Source: an uncultured Ruminococcus sp. | Lineage (GTDB): Bacteria; Bacillota; Clostridia; Oscillospirales; Acutalibacteraceae | NCBI GenBank assembly: GCA_902794395.1 | Contig: CADBHB010000014.1 | Coordinates: forward strand, 1-58,248 | DNA: 58,248 nt | Direction: 5' to 3' | Part shown: positions 1 to 9,895 of the stretch, piece by piece | Position numbering within the stretch: position 1 is the stretch's first letter | How the letters are laid out: every line of letters begins with the position of its first letter | Position numbers and translations under genes: made by a program | Notes under the pieces: generated by a model | What the model was told of the DNA's origin: nothing | Database searches by the model: none | The model's input: the letters and a program-made list of their open reading frames with translations, nothing else

Positions 1-1
1 G

Positions 2-1174
2 CCGCACGTTAACATTGGTACTATCGGCCACGTTGACCACGGTAAAACCACTCTGACCGCTGCTATCACAAAGGTTCTCGCTCTCGAGGGTGACGCTGCT
101 TTCGTTGATTACGCAAACATCGATAAGGCTCCCGAAGAGAGAGAGCGTGGTATCACAATCAACACCGCTCACGTTGAGTACGAGACCGCTAAGCGTCACT
201 ATGCTCACGTTGACTGCCCCGGCCATGCCGACTACGTTAAGAACATGATCACCGGTGCTGCTCAGATGGACGGCGCTATCCTCGTTGTTTCCGCTGCAGA
301 CGGTCCTATGCCCCAGACCAGAGAGCACATCCTGCTTTCCCGTCAGGTTGGCGTTCCCTACATTGTAGTATTCATGAACAAGACCGACCAGGTTGATGAC
401 GAAGAGCTGCTTGAGCTCGTCGAGATGGAGATCCGTGACCTCCTCAACGAGTACGAGTTCCCCGGCGACGACACTCCCATCATCAAGGGTTCCGCTTATG
501 TTGCTCTGCAGAGCACTTCCAAGGACCCCAACGCTCCCGAGTATGCTTGCATCCACGAGCTGATGGACGCTGTTGACGAGTTCATCCCCACTCCCGACCG
601 TAAAGCTGACCAGCCCTTCCTTATGCCTGTTGAGGACGTATTCACCATCACAGGTCGTGGTACTGTTGCTACCGGTAGAGTTGAGAGAGGCCAGATCCGC
701 ACTTCCGAGGAAGTTGAGATCGTTGGTCTGACCGACGAGAAGAGAAAGGTTGTTGTAACAGGTCTTGAGATGTTCAGAAAGACTCTGGACTATGCTGAGG
801 CCGGCGACAACGTAGGCGTTCTGCTCCGTGGCGTTCAGAGAACCGAGATCCAGAGAGGTCAGGTTCTTGCGAAGCCCGGCACCATTCATCCCCACACCAA
901 GTTCCGCGGCCAGGTTTACGTACTGACCAAGGACGAGGGTGGCCGTCACACTCCTTTCTTTAACAACTATCGTCCCCAGTTCTATTTCAGAACCACTGAC
1001 GTAACCGGCACCATCTCCCTGCCCGAGGGCGTAGAGATGTGCATGCCCGGCGATAACGTTGAGATGGACGTTGAGCTCATCACCCCCATCGCTATCGAAG
1101 TAGGTCTCCGTTTCGCTATCCGTGAAGGCGGCAGAACTGTTGGTTCCGGTGCGGTTATCGCTATCAACGAGTAA
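2..1174 (+). CDS. tuf: Elongation factor Tu, 5'-truncated by window edge
   Basis: GTPase that carries aminoacyl-tRNA to the ribosome in the cytoplasm. The frame is open from base 2 and encodes about 390 residues starting [17 protein letters not shown], so only about ten N-terminal residues are missing compared with the usual 397-400. Visible motifs are the P-loop GHVDHGKT, the switch [28 protein letters not shown], and NKTD in place of the commoner NKCD. Domains 2 and 3 follow and the C-terminus is intact. A terminator follows directly. Upstream context is outside the window, so it cannot be told whether this copy sits in a str operon; the genes on its right are not ribosomal. Identification is essentially certain. 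Confidence 0.97.
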   Translation, partial: PHVNIGTIGHVDHGKTTLTAAITKVLALEGDAAFVDYANIDKAPEERERGITINTAHVEYETAKRHYAHVDCPGHADYVKNMITGAAQMDGAILVVSAADGPMPQTREHILLSRQVGVPYIVVFMNKTDQVDDEELLELVEMEIRDLLNEYEFPGDDTPIIKGSAYVALQSTSKDPNAPEYACIHELMDAVDEFIPTPDRKADQPFLMPVEDVFTITGRGTVATGRVERGQIRTSEEVEIVGLTDEKRKVVVTGLEMFRKTLDYAEAGDNVGVLLRGVQRTEIQRGQVLAKPGTIHPHTKFRGQVYVLTKDEGGRHTPFFNNYRPQFYFRTTDVTGTISLPEGVEMCMPGDNVEMDVELITPIAIEVGLRFAIREGGRTVGSGAVIAINE

Positions 1175-1190
1175 TTTCTTTCGCACAACT

Positions 1191-1220
1191 AAAGGCTGTC
1201 CTTTGTGGGCAGCCTTTTTT
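1191..1220 (+). terminator. Rho-independent terminator after tuf
   Basis: Stem AAGGCTG/CAGCCTT with an 11-base loop, followed by a run of T, 16 bases after the tuf stop codon. Confidence 0.85.
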
Positions 1221-1267
1221 GAGAGCTGTCATTTTGAGGGTTTTGCCTATAGAAAGGGGTAGAAAGA

Positions 1268-2743
1268 ATGGGTAAAAAACAAAAAAACGCCGACAAAGGC
1301 ATATATGACGCGCGCACGCTCGGAAGGCCGAAAATGCTGATACTCGGCGCTCAGCACATGTTCGCCATGTTCGGCGCTACAATTTTGGTGCCGATGATAA
1401 CCGGTCTGGATGTTTCCACCACGCTGCTGATGGCGGGCTTGGGAACTCTTTTGTTCCATGTGCTTACAAAATTCAAGGTGCCCGCGTTTTTGGGCTCATC
1501 GTTCGCGTTTCTCGGCGGTTACGCCGCGGTCAAATCAATGGCGCCCGAAGGCACCGACCCAAACTCCATGCTGCCTTACGCCTGTCTGGGCGTCGCCTGC
1601 GCGGGATTGGTGTACTTTGTGCTGGCAGCTATCATCAAGGTCGTGGGCATCGAGCGCGTCATCAGATTTTTCCCGCCGGTGGTCACAGGACCTATTATCA
1701 TCGCTATCGGTCTGGGACTTGCCCCCTCGGCGGTGCAGAACTGCACTACCAACTGGATTTTGGCGCTGGTAGCGCTTGCGGTCATCGTCATATTCAACAT
1801 TTGGGGCAGAGGAATGATGAAAATAATCCCCATCATCCTCGGACTGGTGATCTCCTACGCCGTAGGTCTGCTGCTCTATTACATAGGCGAGGCTAATCCG
1901 TCGCTTATCCAGGATATGCCGTGGCTGTTCTCGGGCGGCTCCGAGCCTGTAAGAGATTCCGCAGGCAAGGTTATCGCTACCAATTATCTGCCGATATTTG
2001 ATTTCAGCTTTCTGCATGAGCTCCTCGACAACATCGGTTCGGGTCATATCTTCGGCAACAACAGCCTTATCGACATCCCCGTCAGCTGGAATAAGACAGT
2101 GTTCGGCGGCGTTGATTGGTCAAACGGCACCGTTATTGTGTCCGCTGTGATCGCAATAATGCCCATTTCGCTCGCTACCATGATGGAGCATATCGGCGAT
2201 ATTTCCGCCATCAGCTCCACCGTCGGAAAGAACTACATCAAGGACCCCGGCCTGCACCGCACGCTGCTCGGTGACGGCATGGCGACTTCGCTGGCTTCGC
2301 TGTTCGGCGGTCCCGCCAATACTACCTACGGTGAAAACACGGGTGTGCTGGCGCTAACCAAGGTCTACGATCCGAAGGTCATCCGCATAGCCGCCTGGTT
2401 CGCGGCTGCCGCCTCGTTCTTCCCGATAGTCGCCGCGCGCATCGGCACTATCCCGAGCAGCATAATCGGAGGTATCTCCCTGATGCTCTACGGCATGATC
2501 TCCGCCGTAGGCGTGCGCAACCTTGTGGAAAACAAGGTGGACTTCACCAAGAGCCGCAACCTTATCATCGCGGCAGTGATACTCGTCTGTGCCCTGGGAC
2601 TGGGCTCCGACACCGTGAGCTTCCCCGTCGGCAGCGCGACAGTTACCCTGTCTCCGCTGGCGGTGGCATCTATCGCGGGCATAGTGCTTAACGCGATCTT
2701 CCCCGACAAGGAGCAAAGCTTCAAAACCAAGGAAAACAAGTGA
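1268..2743 (+). CDS. uraA: Uracil permease, NCS2 (nucleobase:cation symporter) family
   Basis: Integral membrane protein of 491 residues that probably imports uracil with protons for pyrimidine salvage. The N-terminus (GRPKMLILGAQHMFAMFGATILVPMITG) is typical of the UraA/PyrP group, and about 12-14 hydrophobic segments follow. The segment around GGPANTTYGENTGVLALTKV contains the conserved NCS2 Gly-Pro-x-x-Thr-x-x-x-Glu substrate site. The start has AGAAAGGGG at a normal distance. Only about 47 bases separate it from the tuf terminator and no clear promoter or PyrR-type attenuator is visible, so expression may partly depend on read-through. Xanthine as an alternative substrate is less likely but not excluded. 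Confidence 0.92.
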   Translation: MGKKQKNADKGIYDARTLGRPKMLILGAQHMFAMFGATILVPMITGLDVSTTLLMAGLGTLLFHVLTKFKVPAFLGSSFAFLGGYAAVKSMAPEGTDPNSMLPYACLGVACAGLVYFVLAAIIKVVGIERVIRFFPPVVTGPIIIAIGLGLAPSAVQNCTTNWILALVALAVIVIFNIWGRGMMKIIPIILGLVISYAVGLLLYYIGEANPSLIQDMPWLFSGGSEPVRDSAGKVIATNYLPIFDFSFLHELLDNIGSGHIFGNNSLIDIPVSWNKTVFGGVDWSNGTVIVSAVIAIMPISLATMMEHIGDISAISSTVGKNYIKDPGLHRTLLGDGMATSLASLFGGPANTTYGENTGVLALTKVYDPKVIRIAAWFAAAASFFPIVAARIGTIPSSIIGGISLMLYGMISAVGVRNLVENKVDFTKSRNLIIAAVILVCALGLGSDTVSFPVGSATVTLSPLAVASIAGIVLNAIFPDKEQSFKTKENK

Positions 2744-2761
2744 TTTTTAAATCATATAACC

Positions 2762-2793
2762 AACGGCTGCCGCGTTCGTTCGGCAGCCGTTTT
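2762..2793 (+). terminator. Rho-independent terminator after uraA
   Basis: Perfect 11-bp stem AACGGCTGCCG/CGGCAGCCGTT with an 8-base loop, followed by TTTA, just after the uracil permease stop. Confidence 0.85.
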
Positions 2794-2895
2794 ATGTTAG
2801 GATAGTGAATATGGTTGTTGCCTTGCCGTTGGAAAATGTTTCCTTTAGTTCAACCCAACTCCTGCAAAAAAGTTTCCTTTAGCTCAATTTAAGAC

Positions 2896-3204
2896 CCGCC
2901 GTTGCAGCACGTTATCTATTATTGCAAAGCTGTAAATAGGCGGAGAAAGCGCCCACCGGCGCCCCGCCGTTGCAGAAGGTTTATATTATAGCAGAGTTAT
3001 CTAAAGGCGGAGAAAGCGCCCACCGGCGCCCCGCCGTTGCAGAAGGTTTATAGCATAGCAAAGTTGTCAAAAGGCGGAGAAAGCGCCCACCGGCGCCCCG
3101 CCGTTGCAGAAGGTTTATAGCATAGCAAAGCTGTCAAAAGGCGGAGAAAGCGCCCACCGGCGCCCCGCAGGCGCCCCGCAGGCGCCCTATCGGCGCCCTT
3201 TGTG
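2896..3204. repeat. Repeat array A: four tandem 67-68 bp modular repeats
   Basis: Four units begin at 2896, 2964, 3031 and 3098. Each has a core opening with CCGCCGTTG and closing with AAAGGCGG or a close variant (imperfect inverted ends), then a linker AGAAAGCGCCCACCGGCGCC that contains its own small palindrome. The last unit runs into extra copies of GGCGCCCCGCA. Units 2-4 are nearly identical, so the array looks homogenised. Related units occur near 15.4, 18, 39.2 and 58.2 kb. The 2797-2890 stretch before it holds only two loose copies of GTTTCCTTTAG and no gene. The array lies between a terminator and the next promoter. Confidence 0.85.
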
Positions 3205-3215
3205 GCGGGGGAGGC

Positions 3216-3244
3216 TTGCGTTAATCCGCGCGGCGTGATATAAT
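3216..3244 (+). promoter_or_regulatory. Sigma-A promoter for the 3274 gene cluster
   Basis: TTGCGT at 3216-3221, 17-bp spacer, TATAAT at 3239-3244. The -10 is preceded by TGA, which fits an extended -10. The start codon lies 29 bases downstream. Confidence 0.7.
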
Positions 3245-3273
3245 AAGACAGAATAAAACTTTGGGAGGTTGTT

Positions 3274-3975
3274 ATGCCTGTATATCGAATCGCGGCGCTC
3301 AATATAAAAATGGAGCCGAAATATCAGGAAACCATCGACAGACTCGCGCCCTACCTGACCGACAGTGAGGCTGTTGATTTTGAAGTGACAGTTGACGAGG
3401 CGGAGTTTGACAAGTTTGTGGCGGGTTCCCCCATCCCCACCAGACCCGATCCAAACGAGGGACCCTATCTTTATACGCAGATCTGCCGCAAGATACTTGC
3501 GGAGTACGACGGCTTCTTTTTCCACTCCTCCTGTCTGGAGCTTGACGGCGAGGGCTACATGTTCACCGCGCTCAGCGGAACGGGCAAGTCTACTCATACG
3601 CGCAATTGGCGCACCTTCTTCGGCGACCGTGTAACTATGATAAATGACGACAAGCCCATCATCCGCAAAATCGACGGCACTTTTTACGTCTGCGGTACAC
3701 CGTGGATGGGCAAGTCCGACATCGGCTGCAACCGCATGGCGCCCATAAAGGCGGTTTACGTGCTGAACAGGGGAGAGGACAACCGCGCCGAGCTCATCAG
3801 TCCCGGACCGGTGTTCAAGCAGCTGCTCGAGGCGACCCTGCTTCCCAAGAGCCGCGAAAATATGCAAAAGCTTCTTACGCTGTTCAACGGCCTGTTTGCG
3901 CAGGCAAAGCTGATACGTCTTACCTGCAACAAGGACGTCGACTCGGCAAGAGTCGCGTACGAGGCGGCGCAGTAA
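3274..3975 (+). CDS. HPr-kinase/PEP-carboxykinase-like P-loop protein
   Basis: A 233-residue soluble protein. It carries a Walker A loop SGTGKST at about residues 101-107, preceded by a His-Ser-Ser strand (FFFHSSCLELDGEGYMF), and a second site INDDKPII around 123-130. This layout is that of the HprK/PEPCK-fold kinases; such proteins are often auto-annotated as phosphoenolpyruvate carboxykinase although far too short. Known relatives include HPr kinase and small-molecule or peptide kinases, so the substrate is unknown. GGGAGG lies 5 bases before ATG. It is the first gene of a likely operon with the epimerase gene 23 bases on. No HPr, PqqD-like or peptide gene is adjacent. Confidence 0.7.
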   Translation: MPVYRIAALNIKMEPKYQETIDRLAPYLTDSEAVDFEVTVDEAEFDKFVAGSPIPTRPDPNEGPYLYTQICRKILAEYDGFFFHSSCLELDGEGYMFTALSGTGKSTHTRNWRTFFGDRVTMINDDKPIIRKIDGTFYVCGTPWMGKSDIGCNRMAPIKAVYVLNRGEDNRAELISPGPVFKQLLEATLLPKSRENMQKLLTLFNGLFAQAKLIRLTCNKDVDSARVAYEAAQ

Positions 3976-3998
3976 GCTTAGGATGAGGAGATAAAACT

Positions 3999-4850
3999 AT
4001 GCTGCCACAAGTAGTTACCGTACAAAATATGCGCGAAAGCGACGCGGCTGCCATAGCTAAGGGCGTCACCTCCGCCGAGCTGATGCACAGGGCGGCGCTG
4101 GGTATCTTCAACGCCGTGCGTTTTGTCGGCAGGGTGGCTATAGTCTGCGGCGCCGGAAATAACGGCGGCGACGGCTACGCCCTCGCCTGCGTGCTGCTCG
4201 ACAACGGCATCACGCCAACCATCTTCCGCGTTACGGAAAAGTTCTCAAAGGACGGTCTGTTTTACTATCACACCGCGATGTCAAAGGGCGCCGAGGAGGG
4301 AGACCTCCGCATACCCTCGCCTTTTACAGGGTATGATATAGTTGTGGACTGTCTGTTGGGCACGGGATTCAGGGGAGAGGTGAGCGGAGACATGCAGACG
4401 GCTGTCGAGCTAATAAACGCCTGCTCCGCCTACGTTGTTAGCGCCGACATCAACAGCGGCATCAACGGAGATACGGGCGAAGCCGCAATAGCGGTTAATT
4501 CCGACCTCACGGTGTCCATCGGCGCTTACAAAATAGGTATGTTTTTGGGCGACGCGCCCTACTTTATCGGCGGGCTGCGCAACGCCGACATCGGTATCGA
4601 GCTGCTGCGCAAGGAGTACTACCTTATGGACTACCGGCAGCTTCATATGTTTGAGGGCTACAACGCCGTGGTTATCGGCGAGGAGGAGTTTCGCCGCAGG
4701 TTCGACCCGGGCGAGGGCGACTTCGACCTGCCCGACCGCGCCGCGCGGCTGAGTAACGAGACCGGCAAGATAATAGTGGTAAAAAACAGCCATGCCGCTG
4801 TGGCAGCCGATATGCAGTACCTCTACTGCTGCGCGGACTATATAATTTGA
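3999..4850 (+). CDS. nnrE: NAD(P)H-hydrate epimerase (YjeF N-terminal domain)
   Basis: A 283-residue protein that would interconvert the R and S forms of hydrated NAD(P)H in metabolite repair. The signature GAGNNGGDGYAL is at about residues 51-62 and VDCLLGTGFRG follows near 113, both typical of the YjeF_N Rossmann-like domain, which fills roughly residues 1-210. The usual partner, the ADP-dependent dehydratase domain (NnrD), is absent; instead about 70 residues of unrecognised sequence follow, ending in YLYCCADYII. The start has GAGGAG at good spacing. It probably shares a transcript with the P-loop gene upstream. The dehydratase must be encoded elsewhere if the pathway is complete. Confidence 0.82.
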   Translation: MLPQVVTVQNMRESDAAAIAKGVTSAELMHRAALGIFNAVRFVGRVAIVCGAGNNGGDGYALACVLLDNGITPTIFRVTEKFSKDGLFYYHTAMSKGAEEGDLRIPSPFTGYDIVVDCLLGTGFRGEVSGDMQTAVELINACSAYVVSADINSGINGDTGEAAIAVNSDLTVSIGAYKIGMFLGDAPYFIGGLRNADIGIELLRKEYYLMDYRQLHMFEGYNAVVIGEEEFRRRFDPGEGDFDLPDRAARLSNETGKIIVVKNSHAAVAADMQYLYCCADYII

Positions 4851-4871
4851 AACGTGAATCAAAATTAAAAA

Positions 4872-4901
4872 CAGGAAAATGACGGATAGTTCCTGCTTTT
4901 T
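4872..4901 (+). terminator. Weak terminator-like hairpin
   Basis: Six-bp stem CAGGAA/TTCCTG followed by CTTTTTCC between the epimerase gene and the zinc-ribbon gene. The stem is short, so it may only attenuate. Confidence 0.4.
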
Positions 4902-4933
4902 CCGTTTTCATCCCAAGTACCGGAGGTTTTGCT

Positions 4934-5347
4934 GTGAGTTTTTTTCAAAGGATCGCCATGTTTATGCAGGGGCGCTACGGCTTCGACGCCCTCAGCGGCT
5001 TTTTGCTGGCGCTGGCTGCGGCGGTGTGGACGGCAAATATCTTTGTGTGGGGCTTTATTCCCAGCCTTATCCTTTGGGGAGTGGAGGCGGGCTTGGTCGC
5101 TCTGGTGATCGCGCGCGGGCTTTCTCGCAATATAAATATGCGCGCGCTTGAGAACCGCCGCTTTAAAAAGGTGTACGATCCCGTAAAACGGTGGGTGCTG
5201 CTCCAAATCAAAAAAATCAGGGAACGCAAGGATTTCAAATATATTAAATGCCCCGCCTGCAAGGCTACGCTGCGCGTAAAAAGGCAAAAAGGCAGGCACG
5301 GAGTGCGCTGCCCCAAGTGCCGCGGCGAGTTTCAGGTGAAGATATAG
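4934..5347 (+). CDS. Small membrane protein with C-terminal zinc ribbon
   Basis: A 137-residue protein starting at GTG with CGGAGG eight bases upstream. Two hydrophobic segments (about residues 18-38 and 40-62) form a membrane hairpin. A basic linker rich in Arg and Lys follows, then a C-terminal zinc ribbon with CPACKATLRV and CPKCRGEF (CxxC...CxxC), around residues 109-132. The ribbon would face the cytoplasm if the positive-inside rule holds. I do not recognise a named function; small proteins of this build recur in Clostridia. It may be co-transcribed with the two genes before it, apart from the weak hairpin between them. Confidence 0.75.
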   Translation: MSFFQRIAMFMQGRYGFDALSGFLLALAAAVWTANIFVWGFIPSLILWGVEAGLVALVIARGLSRNINMRALENRRFKKVYDPVKRWVLLQIKKIRERKDFKYIKCPACKATLRVKRQKGRHGVRCPKCRGEFQVKI

Positions 5348-5364
5348 CCTGACCCCAAAGGGGC

Positions 5365-5392
5365 TTGACATTTCGGGGGTTTATGATATACT
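5365..5392 (+). promoter_or_regulatory. Promoter for the DUF1292 gene
   Basis: TTGACA at 5365-5370, 16-bp spacer, TATACT at 5387-5392, about 47 bases before the start codon. Confidence 0.75.
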
Positions 5393-5438
5393 GTACTATA
5401 CAAGTCAGAAAGCGCAGTCTTTCGGAAAGGAGACGACT

Positions 5439-5732
5439 ATGGCTCAGGAAGAACTGATGGAAGAGATGGATACCGAAGGCACTTTGATTTCTTTGGAGGA
5501 TGAAGAGGGCAACGAGGTAGAATTTGAGTTTCTCGACGTGGTTGAGTACGAGGGCGAGGAATACATCGTACTGATCGAAAACGACGAGGACGCCGACGAG
5601 GTGGTCATCCTCAAGATCAATCCTATTGATGACGAGACCGAGGAATACACCAGCATCGAGGACGACGAGCTGCTCGAAAAGCTCTTTGAGATCTTCAAAA
5701 GCAAGTACGAGGGCGACATCGACTTCGCGTAA
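5439..5732 (+). CDS. DUF1292 family acidic small protein (YrzB-like)
   Basis: A 97-residue, very acidic cytoplasmic protein. The stretch TLISLEDEEGNEVEFEFLDV followed by a tyrosine-containing YEGEEYIVLIENDED and EVVILKI matches the DUF1292 pattern seen across Firmicutes, where the gene often lies near yrrK/yrzL. Its role is unknown. GGAAAGGAG precedes the ATG at good spacing. It has its own promoter and terminator, so it is monocistronic, and it lies directly upstream of the rpoB promoter rather than in its usual neighbourhood. No membrane segment or catalytic motif is visible. Confidence 0.88.
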   Translation: MAQEELMEEMDTEGTLISLEDEEGNEVEFEFLDVVEYEGEEYIVLIENDEDADEVVILKINPIDDETEEYTSIEDDELLEKLFEIFKSKYEGDIDFA

Positions 5733-5750
5733 GCGGACACCAAACTCAAG

Positions 5751-5776
5751 GCACGGCATGACGCCGTGCTTTTTTG
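5751..5776 (+). terminator. Terminator after the DUF1292 gene
   Basis: Stem GCACGGC/GCCGTGC with a 5-base loop followed by TTTTTTG. Confidence 0.85.
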
Positions 5777-5832
5777 TTTTGTCTTCAAAAGCATACACGC
5801 CGCCGAGTGTTCCGAGTTTGTCAAAAAAAACA

Positions 5833-5861
5833 GCTCCAAAGGTGAAAAATTCCTTTGGAGC
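5833..5861 (-). terminator. Hairpin, terminator-like on the minus strand
   Basis: Stem GCTCCAAAGG/CCTTTGGAGC with a 9-base loop. Read on the minus strand it is followed by a run of T (complement of the A run at 5822-5830). No minus-strand gene ends here, so it may block antisense transcription or be a relic. Confidence 0.4.
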
Positions 5862-5901
5862 ACTAACTATTAAAAAATTGTAAAAAAATCCGCGAAAACT
5901 C

Positions 5902-5930
5902 TTGACAAAAACCCTTCGGGCGCGTAGAAT
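5902..5930 (+). promoter_or_regulatory. rpoBC promoter
   Basis: TTGACA at 5902-5907, 17-bp spacer, TAGAAT at 5925-5930. This is the strongest match to sigma-A consensus near rpoB and would give a leader of about 230 bases. Confidence 0.75.
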
Positions 5931-5936
5931 AGTATA

Positions 5937-6166
5937 ATGTACCATAATGGGGGTCTGCGCCGAAAGCGCGGAAACACAACGCAAAAAAATATCTTTATCA
6001 AAGGGATATTATCACAAATTCCCCTCTCTGTCAAGATACATTTTGCTTGAATTTTTTTCGCCGCCTTTGTGCGATTTGCCCATTACCCGTTAAGCATGCC
6101 ATAAACGTTGCAGTCCGCGCCCGGCGCGTGACGATAACGCGATAGAAAAAAAGGAGGATACCGCCT
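5937..6166 (+). other. 5' leader of rpoB without a coding gene
   Basis: About 230 untranslated bases. Visible features are small hairpins (GCGC-CGAA-AGCGC near 5956-5977 and AATATC...GGATATT near 5988-6010) and a 5-bp stem TCAAG/CTTGA at 6031-6050 followed by seven T, which could act as a weak attenuator. No L10-type leader was recognised. The end carries AAAGGAGG before the rpoB ATG. Confidence 0.4.
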
Positions 6167-9100
6167 ATGGTTAATGTCAAACCCGTAAAGCTTGGCAACA
6201 CCGAACGAATGAGCTTTGGCAAGATCGAGGAAGTAATCGATATGCCCAACCTCATCGAGGTCCAAAAGGAATCCTATCGCTGGTTCCTTGAGGAAGGTCT
6301 GGACGAAGTGTTCAAGGATGTGTCGGGCATCACCGACTACCAAAACAACCTCGTGCTGGACTTCATCGACTACACCCTCGATGTTGACCATCCCAACTAC
6401 AGCGTCATCGAATGTAAAGTCAGAGACGCTACATATTCCGCCGCTCTGCGCGTGACCGCGCGTCTGCTCAACAAGGAAACCGGCGAAATCAAAGAAAGCA
6501 ACGTCTTTATGGGTGACTTCCCGCTGATGACTCCCAGCGGCACCTTTGTCATCAACGGCGCTGAGCGTGTTATCGTTTCGCAGTTGGTGCGTTCACCCGG
6601 CGTTTACTATAAGATGGATCACGACAAAACCGGTAAGGAGCTGTACTCCACCACCGTCATCCCCAACCGCGGCGCGTGGCTCGAGTACGAGACCGATGTA
6701 AACGACGTTTTCTATGTCCGCATCGACAAAAACCGCAAGCTCCCCGTAACCTCCTTTATCCGCGCGCTCGGCATGGGCAGCGACGCGGAGATCCTCGACT
6801 TCTTCGGCGACGACGAGCGCATGAAGGCGACCATCGAGAAGGATCAGGCGCACAACATCGAGGAGGGTCTTATCGAGGTGTACAAAAAGCTGCGTCCCTC
6901 CGAGCCTCCCACGGTCGAGAGCGCTCAGACGCACATCACCAACCTGTTCTTTGACCCCAACCGCTACGACATGTCGCGCGTAGGCAGATACAAATACAAC
7001 AAAAAGCTCGGCATGGCTAACCGTCTGGCGGGCAGACACATCACCGAGCCAATCGCCAATCCCCGCACCGGCGAGGTAATGGCGCTCAGAGATGAGAAGA
7101 TAAGCAAGGAAAAGGCGCTCGAGATCGAAAATGCCGGTGTTCAGGTCGCCTTTGTAAAGGGCGACGACGAAACCGTGGTAAAGGTTATCTCCAACACCAT
7201 GGTCGACATCTCCAAGTATGTGGACTTTGACGCCGAGGCGGAGTGCGGCATCCGTGAAAACGTAGCCTTCGAGGTGCTCTGCGAGGTGCTGGATTCAGCT
7301 CAAAACGAGGACGAGCTCAAGGAAATGCTGCGCGACCGCGCCGCTGAGCTTGTGCCCAACCACATCACCCGCGAGGATATTTTCGCCACCATCAACTACC
7401 TTAACTGCTTGGCGCACGGCGTCGGCAACACCGACGACATCGATAACCTGGGCAACAGACGTATCCGCTGCGTGGGCGAGCTGCTGCAGAACCAGTTCCG
7501 CATCGGCTTCTCCCGTTTGGAGCGCGTTGTCCGCGAGAGAATGACCACCCAGTCGCAGGATATGGACAGTCTTTCTCCAAATTCCCTCATCAACATCCGT
7601 CCCGTCACCGCGGCTATCAAGGAGTTCTTCGGCTCCTCGCCTCTGTCGCAGTTCATGGATCAGACCAACCCGCTGGCAGAGCTTACTCACAAGCGCCGTC
7701 TGTCCGCGCTGGGACCCGGCGGTCTGTCACGTGACCGCGCGGGATTCGAGGTGCGCGACGTTCACTACACCCACTACGGCCGCATGTGTCCTATCGAGAC
7801 GCCTGAAGGCCCCAACATCGGCCTTATCTCATACCTGGCTAGCTTTGCAAAGATCAACAAATACGGCTTTGTAGAGGCGCCCTTCCGCAAGATCGACAAG
7901 GAGACCGGCGTCGTAACAGACGAGGTCATCTATATGACCGCCGACATGGAGGACAACTACTACGTTGCGCAGGCTAACGAGCCCCTCGATGAAAATGGCA
8001 GATTCGTACACAACAGGGTCGTAGGACGTTACCGCGACGAGTTCGTGGAGCTTCCCGCTTCTCAGTTCGACTATATGGACGTGTCGCCTAAGATGGTTGT
8101 ATCCGTGGCGACCGCGATGATCCCCTTCCTTGAAAACGACGACGCCAACCGCGCGCTGATGGGCGCCAACATGCAGCGTCAGGCAGTTCCGCTGCTCCGC
8201 AGCGAGGCTCCTATCGTCGGCACCGGCATGGAGTATAAGGCGGGCACCGACTCCGGCGTCTGCGTGCTTGCCGAGGACGACGGTATCGTTATGAGCGTCG
8301 ACGCGCGCAACATCCGCGTGCAGTACGACAGCGGCGAGGTAAAGGACTACGAGGTAATCAAGTTCCTGCGCTCCAACCAGGGCACCTGCTTCAACCAGAA
8401 GCCCATCGTTTCCCGCGGTCAGCGCGTAAAGAAGGGCGAGGTGCTCGCCGACGGTCCCGCCACCGAAAACGGCGAGATCGCGCTGGGCAAAAACGCTCTT
8501 ATCGGCTTTATGACCTGGGAAGGCTACAACTACGAGGACGCCGTTCTGCTCAACGAAAAGATCGTGCGCGACGACGTTTACACCTCTATCCATATCGAGG
8601 AATATGACACCGAGGCGCGCGACACCAAGCTGGGCGCCGAGGAAATAACCCGCGACATCCCCAACGTGGGCGACGATATGCTCAAGTACCTTGACGAGGA
8701 CGGCATCATCCAGATCGGCTCCGAGGTCAAGGCGGGTGATATTTTGGTAGGTAAGGTCACACCTAAGGGCGAGACCGAGCTGACCGCCGAGGAGCGCCTG
8801 CTGCGCGCCATCTTCGGCGAAAAGGCGAGAGAGGTAAGAGATACCTCTCTGCGTGTACCTCACGGCGAGCAGGGCACAGTAGTTGACGTCAAGGTGTTCA
8901 CCCGCGCCGACAGCCGCAACGAGCTGCAGCCCGGCGTAAACAAGGTGGTTCGCGTATATCTCGCGCTCAAGCGCAAGATCAGCGTGGGCGACAAAATGGC
9001 GGGACGTCACGGCAACAAGGGTGTCGTTTCGCGTATTCTCCCCGTGGAGGATATGCCCTTCCTGCCCGACGGCACACCGCTCGACATTGTACTCAACCCC

Positions 9101-9883
9101 CTCGGCGTACCTTCCCGTATGAACATCGGTCAGGTGCTCGAGGTACATCTCGGCTACGCCGCTAAGGCGCTTGGCTGGAAGATAATGACGCCTGTATTCG
9201 ACGGCGCGCACGAGGACGACATTTTCTCGGCGCTCAGAGACGCGGGCTACAGCGAGGACGGAAAGACCTGGCTGATCGACGGCAGAACGGGCGAACGCTT
9301 CGACAACCCCGTAACCGTCGGATATATGTACTATCTAAAGCTGCATCACTTAGTAGATGAAAAAATACACGCCAGAAGCACAGGTCCCTACTCGCTGGTC
9401 ACTCAGCAGCCGCTGGGCGGTAAAGCGCAGTTCGGCGGACAGCGCTTCGGTGAAATGGAAGTTTGGGCGCTGGAGGCTTACGGCGCCGCATACACCCTGC
9501 AGGAGATCTTGACCGTCAAGTCCGACGACGTTGTGGGCCGTGTAAAGACCTACGAGGCTATAGTCAAGGGTCAAAACATCCCCACACCGGGTATACCCGA
9601 GTCGTTCCGCGTGTTGATAAAGGAGCTGCAGTCGCTTTCGCTCGACGTGCGCGTGCTTGACCAGAACGGCGAGGAAATCGACATCAAGCAGAAGTTTGAC
9701 GAGGACGAGGAGATCGCCGACGCGGCTTCGACAGAGTTCGACGAGGACAACGTAGTTACCTCAATGGACGGCTACATCCTCGACGAGGGCGGTGAGGAGG
9801 ACAATATGTTTGACGAATCGCTTGCCGACGAGGAAGAGGATTTCTATGAGAGCTTCGACGACTTTGGCACAGACGAATTATAA
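6167..9883 (+). CDS. rpoB: DNA-directed RNA polymerase beta subunit
   Basis: A 1238-residue beta subunit of the core RNA polymerase. The rifampicin region reads [20 protein letters not shown] and continues [19 protein letters not shown], which has the wild-type residues at the usual resistance positions. Downstream motifs include [27 protein letters not shown] and [28 protein letters not shown] near the C-terminus. The tail is a long acidic extension (residues about 1160-1238, rich in Asp and Glu). An AAAGGAGG site precedes ATG. rpoC follows after 12 bases. It is not preceded by rplJ-rplL, its usual partners, within the window. Confidence 0.98.
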   Translation: MVNVKPVKLGNTERMSFGKIEEVIDMPNLIEVQKESYRWFLEEGLDEVFKDVSGITDYQNNLVLDFIDYTLDVDHPNYSVIECKVRDATYSAALRVTARLLNKETGEIKESNVFMGDFPLMTPSGTFVINGAERVIVSQLVRSPGVYYKMDHDKTGKELYSTTVIPNRGAWLEYETDVNDVFYVRIDKNRKLPVTSFIRALGMGSDAEILDFFGDDERMKATIEKDQAHNIEEGLIEVYKKLRPSEPPTVESAQTHITNLFFDPNRYDMSRVGRYKYNKKLGMANRLAGRHITEPIANPRTGEVMALRDEKISKEKALEIENAGVQVAFVKGDDETVVKVISNTMVDISKYVDFDAEAECGIRENVAFEVLCEVLDSAQNEDELKEMLRDRAAELVPNHITREDIFATINYLNCLAHGVGNTDDIDNLGNRRIRCVGELLQNQFRIGFSRLERVVRERMTTQSQDMDSLSPNSLINIRPVTAAIKEFFGSSPLSQFMDQTNPLAELTHKRRLSALGPGGLSRDRAGFEVRDVHYTHYGRMCPIETPEGPNIGLISYLASFAKINKYGFVEAPFRKIDKETGVVTDEVIYMTADMEDNYYVAQANEPLDENGRFVHNRVVGRYRDEFVELPASQFDYMDVSPKMVVSVATAMIPFLENDDANRALMGANMQRQAVPLLRSEAPIVGTGMEYKAGTDSGVCVLAEDDGIVMSVDARNIRVQYDSGEVKDYEVIKFLRSNQGTCFNQKPIVSRGQRVKKGEVLADGPATENGEIALGKNALIGFMTWEGYNYEDAVLLNEKIVRDDVYTSIHIEEYDTEARDTKLGAEEITRDIPNVGDDMLKYLDEDGIIQIGSEVKAGDILVGKVTPKGETELTAEERLLRAIFGEKAREVRDTSLRVPHGEQGTVVDVKVFTRADSRNELQPGVNKVVRVYLALKRKISVGDKMAGRHGNKGVVSRILPVEDMPFLPDGTPLDIVLNPLGVPSRMNIGQVLEVHLGYAAKALGWKIMTPVFDGAHEDDIFSALRDAGYSEDGKTWLIDGRTGERFDNPVTVGYMYYLKLHHLVDEKIHARSTGPYSLVTQQPLGGKAQFGGQRFGEMEVWALEAYGAAYTLQEILTVKSDDVVGRVKTYEAIVKGQNIPTPGIPESFRVLIKELQSLSLDVRVLDQNGEEIDIKQKFDEDEEIADAASTEFDEDNVVTSMDGYILDEGGEEDNMFDESLADEEEDFYESFDDFGTDEL

Positions 9884-9895
9884 GGAGGAAGTAAT

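Noticed and set aside
1221-1267. PyrR-type attenuator before uraA
   Set aside because: Only 47 bases remain after the tuf terminator and no second hairpin fits.
2896-3204. CRISPR array
   Set aside because: Units are 67-68 bases with no unique spacers; intervening sequence is repeated too, and there are no cas genes.
3048-3302. Minus-strand ORF over repeat array A
   Set aside because: Encoded by the repeats themselves and crossing a plus-strand promoter and start; no protein-like features.
5937-6166. L10 or L20-type ribosomal leader before rpoB
   Set aside because: No rplJ follows and the known fold elements were not found.
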